Of a DNA stretch of 64,000 nucleotides, positions 38,703-47,374 are shown piece after piece (position 1 is the first letter of the stretch; each line of letters starts with the position of its first letter). Under the pieces are notes generated by a model. The model was not told the origin of the DNA. It ran no database searches and saw nothing but the letters and a program-made list of their open reading frames with translations. The DNA comes from Comamonas_C sp026954015. GTDB lineage: Bacteria > Pseudomonadota > Gammaproteobacteria > Burkholderiales > Burkholderiaceae_C. The stretch is from the NCBI GenBank assembly GCA_035063785.1, contig JAPSFS010000004.1:183598-247597 (forward strand), given 5' to 3'. The position numbers and the translations under genes were made by a program.

Positions 38703-40094
38703 ATGAGTCAGAACACCCGCATCGAACACGACACGCTGGGCGACGTCGAAGTCCCGGCCGAGCATCTCTGGGGCGCGCAGACGCAGCGCTCCAAGGTCAA
38801 CTTCGCCATCAGCGGCGAGCACCAGCCGGCGGAGATCATCCACGCGCTGGTCACCGTCAAGAAGGCCTCGGCCAAGGTGAACCACGCGCTCGGCCTGCAG
38901 GACGAGAAAAAGACGAACGCCATCATCGCCGCCGCCGACGAGGTGCTCGCGGGCAAGCACCCCGATGAATTCCCGCTCGTCGTCTGGCAGACCGGCTCGG
39001 GCACGCAGACCAACATGAACGTGAACGAGGTGCTGGCCAACCGCGCGAGCGAGCTCCTCGGCGGCGTGCGCGGCGAGGGGCGCCTGGTGCACCCCAACGA
39101 CGACGTGAACCGCAGCCAGTCGAGCAACGACGTCTTCCCGACGGCCATGCACGTGGCGGCGGTCGAGGCGCTCACCAACCGCCTGCTGCCCGCTATTCAA
39201 CGGCTGCACGCCACGCTCGCGTCCAAGGCGAAAGACTTTGACGACATCGTGAAGATCGGCCGCACCCACCTGCAGGACGCCACGCCCCTCACGCTGGGCC
39301 AGGAAATCTCCGGCTGGGCCGCGCAGCTTGCGCATGGCGAGGCGCACATCCGCGCCGCGCTGCCGCATCTGTGCGAACTGGCACTCGGCGGCACGGCCGT
39401 GGGCACGGGGCTGAACGCGCCCAAGGGCTATGCCGAGCAGGTGGCGGCGGAGCTTGCGCGCCTCACCAAGCTGCCTTTCGTGACTTCGCCCAACAAGTTC
39501 GAGTCGCTGGCCAGTTGCGACGCGCTGGTGCACGCGCACGGCGCGCTCAAGACCCTGGCCGCGAGCCTGATGAAGATCGCCAACGACGTGCGCTGGCTCG
39601 CGAGCGGCCCCAGGAGCGGCATTGGCGAGATCCGCATTCCCGAGAACGAGCCCGGCTCGTCCATCATGCCCGGCAAGGTCAATCCCACGCAGTGCGAGGC
39701 GATGACGATGCTCGCCGCGCAGGTGCTGGGCAACGACGTGGCGATCAACGTCGGCGGCAGCAGCGGCAACTTCGAGCTGAACGTCTTCCGTCCCATGATC
39801 GCGTACAACTTCCTGCAGAGCGTGCGGCTGCTGGCGGACGGCATGGTGAGCTTCAACGACCACTGCGCCGTCGGCATCGAACCCAACCGCGAGCGCATCG
39901 CCGAGCTGGTGCAGCGCTCGCTCATGCTCGTGACCGCGCTCAACACGCACATCGGCTACGACAAGTCCGCCAAGATCGCCAAGAAGGCGCACGCCGAGGG
40001 CACCAGCCTGCGCGAATCCGCGCTGGCGCTGGGCTTTCTCACCGCCGAGCAGTTCGACGAATGGGTGGTGCCGGGCAAGATGGTGGGGCGATGA
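38703..40094 (+). CDS. fumC: Fumarate hydratase class II
   Basis: The 463-residue, cofactor-free fumarase has the family signature GSSIMPGKVNP and the blocks QTGSGTQTNMNVNEV and NRSQSSNDVFPTAMHVA. It is the oxygen-stable isozyme of the TCA cycle. The ATG at 38703 has a GGAG ribosome site; a TTG six bases earlier is less likely. It shares a 154-bp divergent promoter region with the class I gene, which would allow opposite regulation by iron or oxidative stress. Confidence 0.97.
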   Translation: MSQNTRIEHDTLGDVEVPAEHLWGAQTQRSKVNFAISGEHQPAEIIHALVTVKKASAKVNHALGLQDEKKTNAIIAAADEVLAGKHPDEFPLVVWQTGSGTQTNMNVNEVLANRASELLGGVRGEGRLVHPNDDVNRSQSSNDVFPTAMHVAAVEALTNRLLPAIQRLHATLASKAKDFDDIVKIGRTHLQDATPLTLGQEISGWAAQLAHGEAHIRAALPHLCELALGGTAVGTGLNAPKGYAEQVAAELARLTKLPFVTSPNKFESLASCDALVHAHGALKTLAASLMKIANDVRWLASGPRSGIGEIRIPENEPGSSIMPGKVNPTQCEAMTMLAAQVLGNDVAINVGGSSGNFELNVFRPMIAYNFLQSVRLLADGMVSFNDHCAVGIEPNRERIAELVQRSLMLVTALNTHIGYDKSAKIAKKAHAEGTSLRESALALGFLTAEQFDEWVVPGKMVGR

Positions 40095-40103
40095 TGCTCA
40101 TCG

Positions 40104-40158
40104 GTTGATAGCTTTCAGCGCTTGCCAGACAAGTGCTGGAGGCCTATTTCGTTTGAAA
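40104..40158 (+). repeat. Dispersed palindromic repeat after fumC
   Basis: It reads TTGATAGCTTTCAGCGCTTG, then CCAGACAAGTGCTGGAGGCC and TATTTCGTTTGAAAG. This is the clearest free-standing copy and a good prototype for the family. Confidence 0.78.
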
Positions 40159-40178
40159 GTTTGGTGTCGGAGGATGCG

Positions 40179-40388
40179 ATGGAACAGCGCTTCAAGGTGG
40201 GCGACCATGTGGGCTGGAATTCCGAGGCCGGGCGCGTCTCGGGCACCATCATCGCGGTGCACGTGCAGGACTTTGACTACAAGGGCCACCGCCACCGTGC
40301 GTCCGAAGCCAGGCCCCAGTACGAGATCAAGAGCGACAAGACCGATCACATCGCCGCCCACTACGCAGCCGCGCTGACCCTGCTATGA
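40179..40388 (+). CDS. DUF2945 (hypervirulence-type TUDOR-like) small protein
   Basis: The 69-residue protein has the DUF2945 pattern FKVGDHVGWNSEAGRVSGTIIAVH ... ARPQYEIKSDKTDHIAAHYAAALTLL. The ATG at 40179 has a GGAGGA ribosome site; longer upstream starts would run through the repeat. Its stop overlaps the start of the DUF488 gene (ATGA). DUF2945 proteins are often found beside DUF488 proteins; neither has a settled function. Confidence 0.82.
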   Translation: MEQRFKVGDHVGWNSEAGRVSGTIIAVHVQDFDYKGHRHRASEARPQYEIKSDKTDHIAAHYAAALTLL

Positions 40389-40930
40389 CGACGCTGCCGT
40401 TCTTCACCATCGGCCACTCCACGCACAGCCTGGAGGAATTCGCCGCGCTGCTCCGGGAATCGGGCGTGCAGCGCGTGGTGGACATCCGCAAGATGCCCGG
40501 CTCGCGCAAGTTTCCGCAGTTCAACGAGGACGCGCTCGCGCGTGGGCTGCCCCCGCTCGGGGTGCACTACGAGCACGTCGCGGCGCTGGGCGGCCTGCGC
40601 GGCAAGACGCCCGAGGTGCCCGCAAGCGCCAACGCCTGGTGGGAGAACGAGAGCTTTCACCGCTACGCCGATTACGCCTGCACGCCCGCGTTTGCCGAGG
40701 GCCTCGCGCACCTGATCGAGATCGGCCACCGCGAGCGCTGCGCGCTCATGTGCTCCGAGGTACTGTGGTGGCGCTGCCACCGGCGCATCGTCACCGACCA
40801 CCTGCTCGCGCGTGGCGAGGTGGTGTGGCACATCATGGGGCCGGGCAAGGTGGAGGCCGCGCACCTGAGCGAAGGCGCGGTGGTGGGCGAGGGTGGGGCA
40901 GTGCGCTATCCGGCAATAACAGCGGCTTGA
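40385..40930 (+). CDS. DUF488 family protein
   Basis: The 181-residue protein starts FFTIGHSTHSLEEFAALLRESGVQRVVDIRKMPGSRKFPQFN, the DUF488 hallmark, and has ALMCSEVLWWRCHRRIVTDHL with two cysteines near the end. The family is widespread and its activity unknown. It overlaps the DUF2945 gene by four bases. Confidence 0.85.
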   Translation: MTTLPFFTIGHSTHSLEEFAALLRESGVQRVVDIRKMPGSRKFPQFNEDALARGLPPLGVHYEHVAALGGLRGKTPEVPASANAWWENESFHRYADYACTPAFAEGLAHLIEIGHRERCALMCSEVLWWRCHRRIVTDHLLARGEVVWHIMGPGKVEAAHLSEGAVVGEGGAVRYPAITAA

Positions 40931-40933
40931 CTC

Positions 40934-41266
40934 ATGATCCTCCTGCCCGCGCTGCTGGTGCCCATCGTGTTCTGCATGGCGCTGGTGCGCCTGTACCGCA
41001 TCCCGGTACGGCTGGCGCGGGGGCAGCTGCACCTGCCGGGTCGCAGGCGCTGGGGCCTGTGGCTGCTCACGGTGCTGGCCTATGCGCTGCTGCTGGGCTG
41101 GACGGTCGGCCTTGCGGGCGCACTGCTGCATGCGCTGCTGTCTGCGACCGAGCCCCTGCGCGCCGTGCTTGCGCTCTGGGGCTGGATGCTGGGCTACCCG
41201 GTGGTGTACTTCCTCACGGCCTGGGTGTTCTTCTACGGGCTCAAGCCTGCAGCCAAGCCCGCCTGA
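40934..41266 (+). CDS. Small unknown membrane protein
   Basis: The 110 residues hold three to four hydrophobic segments: 2-20, 41-70 (WGLWLLTVLAYALLLGWTVGLAGALLHALL) and 78-103 (VLALWGWMLGYPVVYFLTAWVFFYGL). It begins three bases after the DUF488 stop and converges with argF. I do not recognise the family. Confidence 0.6.
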   Translation: MILLPALLVPIVFCMALVRLYRIPVRLARGQLHLPGRRRWGLWLLTVLAYALLLGWTVGLAGALLHALLSATEPLRAVLALWGWMLGYPVVYFLTAWVFFYGLKPAAKPA

Positions 41267-41269
41267 GGC

Positions 41270-42199
41270 TCAGGACTGCTCGCTGACGCGCCCCAGCAGC
41301 AGATACTCCATGATGGCCTTCTGCACGTGCATGCGGTTCTCGGCCTCGTCCCAGACGACGGATTGCGGGCCGTCGATCACCTGGGCGGTCACTTCCTCGC
41401 CCCGGTGCGCGGGCAGGCAGTGCATGAAGAGCGCATCGGGTTTGGCGGCGGCCATCATTTTTTCATCCACGCACCAGTCGGCGAAGGCCTTGCGCCGCGC
41501 CTCGTTCTCGGCCTCGTAGCCCATGCTGGTCCAGACGTCGGTCGTCACCAGGTCGGCGCCCTGGCAGGCCTGCGTCGGATCCTTGAAGATTTTGTAGCAG
41601 CCCGCGCGCGGCTGGCGGGCGCCAAAGGCCAATTTCTCATCTACTTCATAGCCGCTGGGCGTGCTTACGTGCACCGTGAAGCCCAGCAGGTCGGCCGCTT
41701 GCAGCCAGGTGTTGGCCATGTTGTTGCCGTCGCCCACCCAGGTCACCACCTTGCCCGTGATCGCACCGCGGTGCTCGATGTAGGTGAAGAGGTCCGCCAT
41801 GATCTGGCACGGGTGGAATTCATTGGTCAGGCCGTTGATCACCGGCACGCGCGAATGCGCGGCGAAGCGCTCGATGCGCTCCTGCCCGAAGGTGCGGATC
41901 ATCACGATGTCGGTCATGCGGCTGATGACGCGCGCCGTGTCCTCGATGGATTCGGAGCGCCCGAGCTGGCTGTCGGTGCTGGTGAGGTTCACCACCGTGC
42001 CGCCGAGCTGCCCCATGCCCGCCTCGAAGCTCACGCGCGTGCGCGTGCTCGCCTTCTCGAAGATCATCGCGAGCGTGCGGTCCACGAGCGGGTGGTACTT
42101 TTCATAGCGCTTGAACTTGCCCTTGATGGCCGCGGTGCGCGCGAACAGGTAGGCGTACTCGTCCGCCGTGAAGTCGGCGAATTGCAGGTAGTGCTTCAT
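41270..42199 (-). CDS. argF: Ornithine carbamoyltransferase
   Basis: This 309-residue enzyme makes citrulline from ornithine and carbamoyl phosphate. It has the carbamoyl-phosphate site EKASTRTRVSFE, FHPCQIMADLFT, and the ornithine site MHCLPAHRGEEV. The start overlaps the argD stop (ATGA at 42196). Residues about 188-203 (LAFGARQPRAGCYKIF) replace the usual variable loop after GYEVDEK and appear to be encoded by a dispersed-repeat copy. Arginine-responsive regulation is likely but no ArgR site was identified. Confidence 0.96.
   Translation of the reverse strand: MKHYLQFADFTADEYAYLFARTAAIKGKFKRYEKYHPLVDRTLAMIFEKASTRTRVSFEAGMGQLGGTVVNLTSTDSQLGRSESIEDTARVISRMTDIVMIRTFGQERIERFAAHSRVPVINGLTNEFHPCQIMADLFTYIEHRGAITGKVVTWVGDGNNMANTWLQAADLLGFTVHVSTPSGYEVDEKLAFGARQPRAGCYKIFKDPTQACQGADLVTTDVWTSMGYEAENEARRKAFADWCVDEKMMAAAKPDALFMHCLPAHRGEEVTAQVIDGPQSVVWDEAENRMHVQKAIMEYLLLGRVSEQS
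41591..41641 (+). repeat. Probable dispersed repeat copy inside argF
   Basis: On the plus strand it reads TTTGTAGCAGCCCGCGCG, then GGCTGGCGGGCGCCAAAGGCC and AATTTCTCATC. The TAGCAGC start, GGCGC block, GGCCAATTT tail and lower GC match the family, but the stem is degraded. Confidence 0.5.
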
Positions 42200-43398
42200 G
42201 TCGGCTCCTTCAGGAACTGCGCGACCACGGGCGTGAGGCGGGCGACGATCTCGTCGGCCTCGGCGCGCGTGAGGATGAGCGGCGGCACGATGCGGATCAC
42301 GCTGTCGGCCGTCACCGATACCAGCAGCCCTGCCTCGGCGCAGCGCGTGATGAGCACGCCGCACGGGCGTTCAAGCTCGACCCCGATGATGAGGCCCTGG
42401 CCGCGCACCTCCTTCACGCCCGCCATGCTGCCCAGCGCCTGCTGCAGCGCGGCCTTCAGGTGCGCGCCGACTTCGGTCGCGTTGGCGAGCAGCCGGTCTT
42501 CCTCCATGATGGTGATGGTTTCCACCCCGGCGCGCATCGCCAGCGGGTTGCCGCCGAACGTGGTGCCGTGGTTGCCCGGCTGCAGCACCTCGGCTGCCGC
42601 GCCGCGCGCGAGCACCGCGCCCACGGGCACGCCCGAGGCCAGCCCCTTGGCCAGGCTCATCACGTCGGGCACGATGCCCGCCCACTGGTGCGCGAACCAT
42701 TTGCCGGTACGGCCCATGCCGCACTGGATCTCGTCGAGCATCATCAGCCAGCCGCGCGCGTCGCAGAGCTGGCGCACCTGCCTGAGGTATTCGGCGCGCA
42801 TCGGGTGCAGGCCGCCTTCGCCCTGGATGGGTTCGAGCAGCACCGCGACGATGTCCGGGTTGCCCGCGGTGGCGGCTTGCAGCGCCGCAAGGTCGTTGGT
42901 CGGCACGCGCAAAAATCCGCCGGGCAGGGGGCCGAAGCCGCTGCGCACCTTCTCGTTGGCGGTTGCCGCCATCGTGGCCATCGAGCGGCCGTGGAAGGCG
43001 TGTTCGTAGACCACGATCACCGGGTTGGCGATGCCCCGGTCCACACCGGACTTGCGCGCGATCTTGATCTGCGCCTCGTTGGCTTCCAGCCCGGTGCTGC
43101 AGAAAAACGCCTTGTCCATGTGCGCGCGCTCGGTCAGCAGCGTGGCCAGGCGCTCCTGGCCGGGCACGTGGTAGTAGTTGGAGCAGTGGATGAGCCTGGC
43201 GACCTGCTCCTGCAGCGCGGGCACGAGCCTGGGGTGATCGTGCCCCAGCGTGCTCACCGCGATGCCCGCGAGCGCATCCAGGTACTCCTTGCCGTTGACG
43301 TCCCACACGCGCACGCCCCGGCCTCGATCGAGCGCGATCGGCACCCGGTTGTAGGTGTTCATCACGTGGGGTGACGCCACTGCGGCTTGTGCGCTCAT
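42196..43398 (-). CDS. argD: Acetylornithine aminotransferase
   Basis: This 400-residue class III PLP aminotransferase makes N-acetylornithine. It has FFCSTGLEANEAQIKIAR, YEHAFHGRSMATMAAT, MLDEIQCGMGRTGKWFAHQ and the PLP lysine in SLAKGLASGVPVGA. The ATG at 43398 starts the conserved MNTYNRVPI region after ten residues. It is co-transcribed with argF. Confidence 0.95.
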   Translation of the reverse strand: MSAQAAVASPHVMNTYNRVPIALDRGRGVRVWDVNGKEYLDALAGIAVSTLGHDHPRLVPALQEQVARLIHCSNYYHVPGQERLATLLTERAHMDKAFFCSTGLEANEAQIKIARKSGVDRGIANPVIVVYEHAFHGRSMATMAATANEKVRSGFGPLPGGFLRVPTNDLAALQAATAGNPDIVAVLLEPIQGEGGLHPMRAEYLRQVRQLCDARGWLMMLDEIQCGMGRTGKWFAHQWAGIVPDVMSLAKGLASGVPVGAVLARGAAAEVLQPGNHGTTFGGNPLAMRAGVETITIMEEDRLLANATEVGAHLKAALQQALGSMAGVKEVRGQGLIIGVELERPCGVLITRCAEAGLLVSVTADSVIRIVPPLILTRAEADEIVARLTPVVAQFLKEPT

Positions 43399-43580
43399 GC
43401 AAATCTCCAGACGGCGCGAGCGGTGCTGGCGCCGCTCGCTTGGGAAAAAGCTGGGTATTTTAGGACGTAGCACTCAGGGTGCACCCTGGTGGCACGGCCA
43501 CGGGGGTACCGGTGGATAGAATGACCCGCTTTTCGCGCCGCTGCGCTGCGCAGCGAGCCAGACTGCCCCGCAACGCCCCG

Positions 43581-43892
43581 ATGGTTACCCGCTCTTCCGA
43601 CGAAGTCTTCATCCAGGGTGTGACGCGTGCAGGCAAGCGCTTTCGGCCCAGCGACTGGGCGGAGCGGCTGGCGGGGGTGATGGCACGGTTTCGCCCCGAC
43701 GGTGCGCCGTCGTCACCGGACAGCTATCTCACCTACTCGCCCTGGTGCATACCCACGACCGTGAACGGCGTCAAATGCGTGGTCGTGAACGCTGCGTTGC
43801 GCGAGCATGAGCCCATGGCATGGGACTTCGTGATGCATTTCGCGCGTGACAACGACCTGGTCGTGACCGACGCCTGCCTGCTGCGCGAGTGA
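43581..43892 (+). CDS. DUF3579 family protein
   Basis: The 103-residue protein (TRSSDEVFIQGVTRAGKRFRPSDWAERLAGVMARF ... YSPWCIPTTVNGVKCVVVNAALRE) matches the DUF3579 family, found mainly in Burkholderiales and often next to argD. Function unknown. The ATG at 43581 was chosen because homology begins there. It ends at a bidirectional terminator. Confidence 0.8.
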   Translation: MVTRSSDEVFIQGVTRAGKRFRPSDWAERLAGVMARFRPDGAPSSPDSYLTYSPWCIPTTVNGVKCVVVNAALREHEPMAWDFVMHFARDNDLVVTDACLLRE

Positions 43893-43919
43893 GCTCGCGC
43901 CGGCAGCGCCCCGGCCACG

Positions 43920-43946
43920 AAAAAACCGCCCGAAGGCGGTTTTTCC
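43920..43946. terminator. Bidirectional terminator between the DUF3579 gene and rpsT
   Basis: A-run plus CCGCC (43920-43930) pairs perfectly with GGCGG plus T-run (43935-43944) around a CGAA tetraloop. It serves converging transcripts from both sides. Confidence 0.92.
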
Positions 43947-44015
43947 GTTTCTGCCGACAGCGCACCCGTTACAAACGGCAGGCAGCGTGCTGCCCGTGCG
44001 TGCAACCTGGTTGGG

Positions 44016-44315
44016 TCAGGCTGCGGTGGCCAGGGCCTTGACCTTGGCGGACAGGCGGCTCTTGTCGCGAGCGGCCTTGTTCTTGTGGAAGATGCCCTTG
44101 TCGGCGACCGAGTCGATCACCGACTGCGCCTTGGCGTAGGCTTCGGTGGCCTTGGCCTTGTCGCCCGTGAGCACAGCCTTTTCGACGTTCTTCACGAAGG
44201 TGCGGTATTTGGATCGCAGCGAGGTGTTGGCTGCGTTGAGCTTGACGTTTTGGCGCGCGCGCTTGCGCCCGGACGCAAGCCGCGGGTTCTTCTTGACTGG
44301 CTTACCAGAGGCCAT
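44016..44315 (-). CDS. rpsT: 30S ribosomal protein S20
   Basis: The 99-residue basic protein has PRLASGRKRARQNVKLNAANTSLRSKYRTFVKNVEKAV and ADKGIFHKNKAARDKSRLSAKVKAL, the S20 pattern. It binds the 5' domain of 16S rRNA. It is about ten residues longer than E. coli S20, which is normal for this bacterial family. It is divergent from murJ. Confidence 0.97.
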   Translation of the reverse strand: MASGKPVKKNPRLASGRKRARQNVKLNAANTSLRSKYRTFVKNVEKAVLTGDKAKATEAYAKAQSVIDSVADKGIFHKNKAARDKSRLSAKVKALATAA

Positions 44316-44420
44316 GAGATGGTTCCTTGAGTGTCTGTGGATGATGTCGGCAGAACCGGCGATTGTAGTTCAACCGCAAGATGGGCCGAACCGGCGCGCC
44401 GAACGCATACACTCGCGCCG

Positions 44421-45986
44421 GTGTCCCTGCTGAAAGCCACTTCCACCGTCTCGCTGCTGACCCTGGCTTCGCGCGTGACCGGGCTGGGGCGGGATCTGCT
44501 GATGGCGTCGATCTTCGGCTCCACCATCTTCACCGACGCGTTCAACGTCGCGTTTCGCATTCCCAACCTGTTTCGTCGCCTGTTTGCCGAGGGCGCGTTC
44601 AGCCAGGCCTTCGTGCCGGTGCTGGCGGCCCACAGGATCCAGCATGGCGAAGCCGAGACGCACCGGCTGATCGACGCGGTGGCCACCGCGCTGCTGGCCG
44701 TGCTCGTGCTCACGACGTTGCTGGGGATGCTGGGCGCGCCCGCATTCGTCTGGGCACTGGCGAGCGGCCTGAGGCAGGACATGGCGGGGTTTGACGCGGC
44801 GATTTTCATGACGCGCTGGATGTTCCCTTACATCGCGTTCATGTCGCTCGTGGCGCTCTCGGCCGGCATCCTCAACACCTGGAAGCACTTTGCGGTGCCG
44901 GCGGTCTCGCCGGTGCTGCTCAATCTGTGCATGATCGCCGCGGCGTGGTGGGGGGCGCCGCTGCTGGAGCGGCGCGGCATCGAGCCGATTTTCGCGATGG
45001 TGGGCGGGGTGATGGCCGGCGGGGTGCTGCAGCTTGCGGTGCAGGTGCCCGCGCTGCATCGCCTGCGCCTGCTGCCCCGCGTGGCACTCGGCTGGCGTGC
45101 GGTGCGCGCGGCGTGGGCCGAACCCGGCGTGCGGCGCATCCTGGCGCTCATGGGGCCCGCGATCCTGGGTGTGGGCGTGGCGCAGCTCTCGCTCGTCATC
45201 AACACGCAGATCGCCTCCTACCTCACGCCGGGCAGCGTCACCTGGCTGTTCTATGCCGACCGGCTGATGGAGTTTCCGACGGCGCTGCTCGGCGTTGCGC
45301 TGGGCGTGGTGCTGACGCCGCAGCTCTCCAGCGCGCTTGCGGCGGGCGACCACGAGCGCTATTCGGCGATGCTCGACTGGGGGCTGCGCATGGTGGTGCT
45401 GCTGGCCGTGCCCTGCGCGGTGGGGCTGCTCGCGTTCGCCCGACCGCTCGTGGCGACACTGTTCCACTATGGCGCGCTGCTCGACAGCGACGTGCTGCGC
45501 ATCGCGGCGGCGCTCGTGGGCTATGGCGTGGGGTTGCTGGGGCTCGTCGCCGTGAAGGTGCTCGCGCCCGGCTACTACGCCCGCCAGGACATCCGCACGC
45601 CGGTGCGCATCGCCATCGTGGTGCTGGTGGCAACCCAGGCGCTCAACGTGCTGTTCGTGCCGTTGATGGCGCATGCGGGGCTGGCGCTGTCGATCGGCCT
45701 GGGCGCGCTGCTCAATGCGGCGTGGCTGCTGATCGGCCTCGTGCGGGCCGGCCGCTTCGTGCCGCAAGCCGGGTGGCCGCTCTTCGGGTTGCGGGTGGGG
45801 GTGTCGGCCGCGCTGCTGGCGCTGTTCCTGGCCTGGGGCGCGCAGCATTTCGACTGGCTTGCGTTGCGGGCTACGCCCCTGGCACGCGCGGGGCTGCTTG
45901 CGCTGATGCTGGCCGGTGCAAGTGTGGTGTACTTTGGCAGCCTGATGGCGCTGGGGTTGAGACTGAGGCGCCTGGCGTATCGCTGA
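44421..45986 (+). CDS. murJ: Lipid II flippase MurJ
   Basis: This 521-residue membrane protein starts with GTG at 44421 (then SLLKATSTVSLLTLASRVTGLGRDLLMASIFGS). About 14 hydrophobic segments and the block AFNVAFRIPNLFRRLFAEGAFSQAFVPV identify MurJ, which flips lipid II across the inner membrane for peptidoglycan synthesis. TACACT ends about nine bases before the start codon, so the transcript could be nearly leaderless. It overlaps the next gene by one base. Confidence 0.95.
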   Translation: MSLLKATSTVSLLTLASRVTGLGRDLLMASIFGSTIFTDAFNVAFRIPNLFRRLFAEGAFSQAFVPVLAAHRIQHGEAETHRLIDAVATALLAVLVLTTLLGMLGAPAFVWALASGLRQDMAGFDAAIFMTRWMFPYIAFMSLVALSAGILNTWKHFAVPAVSPVLLNLCMIAAAWWGAPLLERRGIEPIFAMVGGVMAGGVLQLAVQVPALHRLRLLPRVALGWRAVRAAWAEPGVRRILALMGPAILGVGVAQLSLVINTQIASYLTPGSVTWLFYADRLMEFPTALLGVALGVVLTPQLSSALAAGDHERYSAMLDWGLRMVVLLAVPCAVGLLAFARPLVATLFHYGALLDSDVLRIAAALVGYGVGLLGLVAVKVLAPGYYARQDIRTPVRIAIVVLVATQALNVLFVPLMAHAGLALSIGLGALLNAAWLLIGLVRAGRFVPQAGWPLFGLRVGVSAALLALFLAWGAQHFDWLALRATPLARAGLLALMLAGASVVYFGSLMALGLRLRRLAYR

Positions 45987-46843
45987 TGAAGTGGAAAACA
46001 CCGACACCGCTGGAATACTTCGCCACGCTCGTGCAGGGTGAGGCAATCCCGCTGCTGGAGGCGGTCGGCAGTCTCGCACAGGATGCCGACCCCAGCGTGG
46101 ACCTGCAGGCGCTCGCTACCGAGATGGACCGCCTGCTGCTGCGCCTCACGCAGCGCCTGCCCGCCGATGCGGGGGCGCTCACGCGCCTGCGCATGCTGCA
46201 CCACTTCTTCTATGTCGAGCTGGGGTTTGGCGGCAACCGCAACGACTACTACGCCGCGGAGAACAGCTATCTGCACCACGTGCTGCGCACGCGCCTGGGC
46301 ATACCGGTGTCGCTCGCGGTACTGTGGCTGGAGTTCGCGCGCGGCATCCGGCTGCGGGCGGACGGGGTCTCGTTTCCGGGCCACTTTCTCGTCAAGGTAC
46401 GCCTGCCGGACGGACACGTGGTGCTCGACCCGATCACGGGACTCTCGCTCTCACCGGAGGACCTGGCCGAGCGGCTGGAGCCGCTGCGTGAACGCCTGGG
46501 CGCCGATGCGCAGCAGGAACTGCCGCTGGCGCTGTACCTGCAGGCCGCATCGTCGCGCGAGATCGTTGCGCGCATGCTGCGCAACCTCAAGGAAATCCAC
46601 CGTTCCCAGCAGGAATGGGCCAAGCTTGTCGCGGTGCAGAACCGCATGCTGCTGCTGTACCCGCAGCAGTGGGAAGAGTGGCGCGACCGTGGTCTGGCGC
46701 ACGCCGAACTGGGCCATGCGCCGCAGGCCGCAGCCGACCTGGAGGTGTATCTGGCGCACGCCGGGGGCGCGCGCGACGCCGCAGAGATCGCCCGGCGCGT
46801 CGGCGAGCTGCGCCGCCCGCACGACGGGGGTGCGAAGGACTAG
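45986..46843 (+). CDS. SirB1 family protein (transglutaminase-like domain plus TPR)
   Basis: The 285-residue protein has an N-terminal SirB1 domain (YVELGFGGNRNDYYAAENSYLHHVLRTRLGIPVSLAVLWLEFAR, SFPGHFLVKVRLPDGHVVLDPITG) and a C-terminal helical TPR-like part (RNLKEIHRSQQEWAKLVAVQNRMLLLYP). The transglutaminase-like fold keeps a His (PGHF) and Asp (LDP) but not an obvious Cys. ATG overlaps the murJ TGA. Function unknown. Confidence 0.82.
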   Translation: MKWKTPTPLEYFATLVQGEAIPLLEAVGSLAQDADPSVDLQALATEMDRLLLRLTQRLPADAGALTRLRMLHHFFYVELGFGGNRNDYYAAENSYLHHVLRTRLGIPVSLAVLWLEFARGIRLRADGVSFPGHFLVKVRLPDGHVVLDPITGLSLSPEDLAERLEPLRERLGADAQQELPLALYLQAASSREIVARMLRNLKEIHRSQQEWAKLVAVQNRMLLLYPQQWEEWRDRGLAHAELGHAPQAAADLEVYLAHAGGARDAAEIARRVGELRRPHDGGAKD

Positions 46844-46844
46844 C

Positions 46845-47237
46845 TCAGTCCGCCTTGACGGCGAGCACGGGGCAGGGGACGTTGAGCAGGATTTCCTGCG
46901 CCATGCTGCCCAGCAGCAGCTTGCCGACGGGGTTGCGCTTGCGCAGGCCGATCACCAGCACGGTGACGTTCAGCGTCTGCACCATTTCCTCGATTTCCTC
47001 GATTGCGCTGTTGCCGCGCACGAAGACCTTGAATTCCGCCTTGATCGGCAGCGTGGCCAGCCGCTCCTCGACGCGCTCGACCTCGTAGCCGCTCACGACG
47101 TTGGGGTCTTCCGAGCGGCCGCCAGGGCCGGCGTTGATGACGACGAGTTGTTCGTTGTTCTTGGTGGCGATTTCTATGCCCTTGTCCAGTGCGGCCTGGC
47201 CTTCGGGACGGGGGACGTAGGCGACGAGAACAGTCAT
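46845..47237 (-). CDS. Universal stress protein family
   Basis: The 130-residue UspA-fold protein starts TVLVAYVPRPEGQAALDKGIEIA and has VTVLVIGLRKRNPVGKLLLGSMAQEILLNVPCPVLAVK, containing a G-x9-GS ATP-binding pattern. It is likely induced in stress. An inverted repeat GTTGT-N5-ACAAC sits in its upstream region near 47258-47272. Confidence 0.88.
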   Translation of the reverse strand: MTVLVAYVPRPEGQAALDKGIEIATKNNEQLVVINAGPGGRSEDPNVVSGYEVERVEERLATLPIKAEFKVFVRGNSAIEEIEEMVQTLNVTVLVIGLRKRNPVGKLLLGSMAQEILLNVPCPVLAVKAD

Positions 47238-47374
47238 GGCGTTTCCTGCGGATTTTGTTGTGAACTACAACCTTTGATTATGCAGGATGGCGCGCTTCTG
47301 TACACCACGGTGAGCGGCGCTTCCTGCCATGGCGAAGTGGGCTTGCACCCCGCACCACAGCACACAAGACCGCC

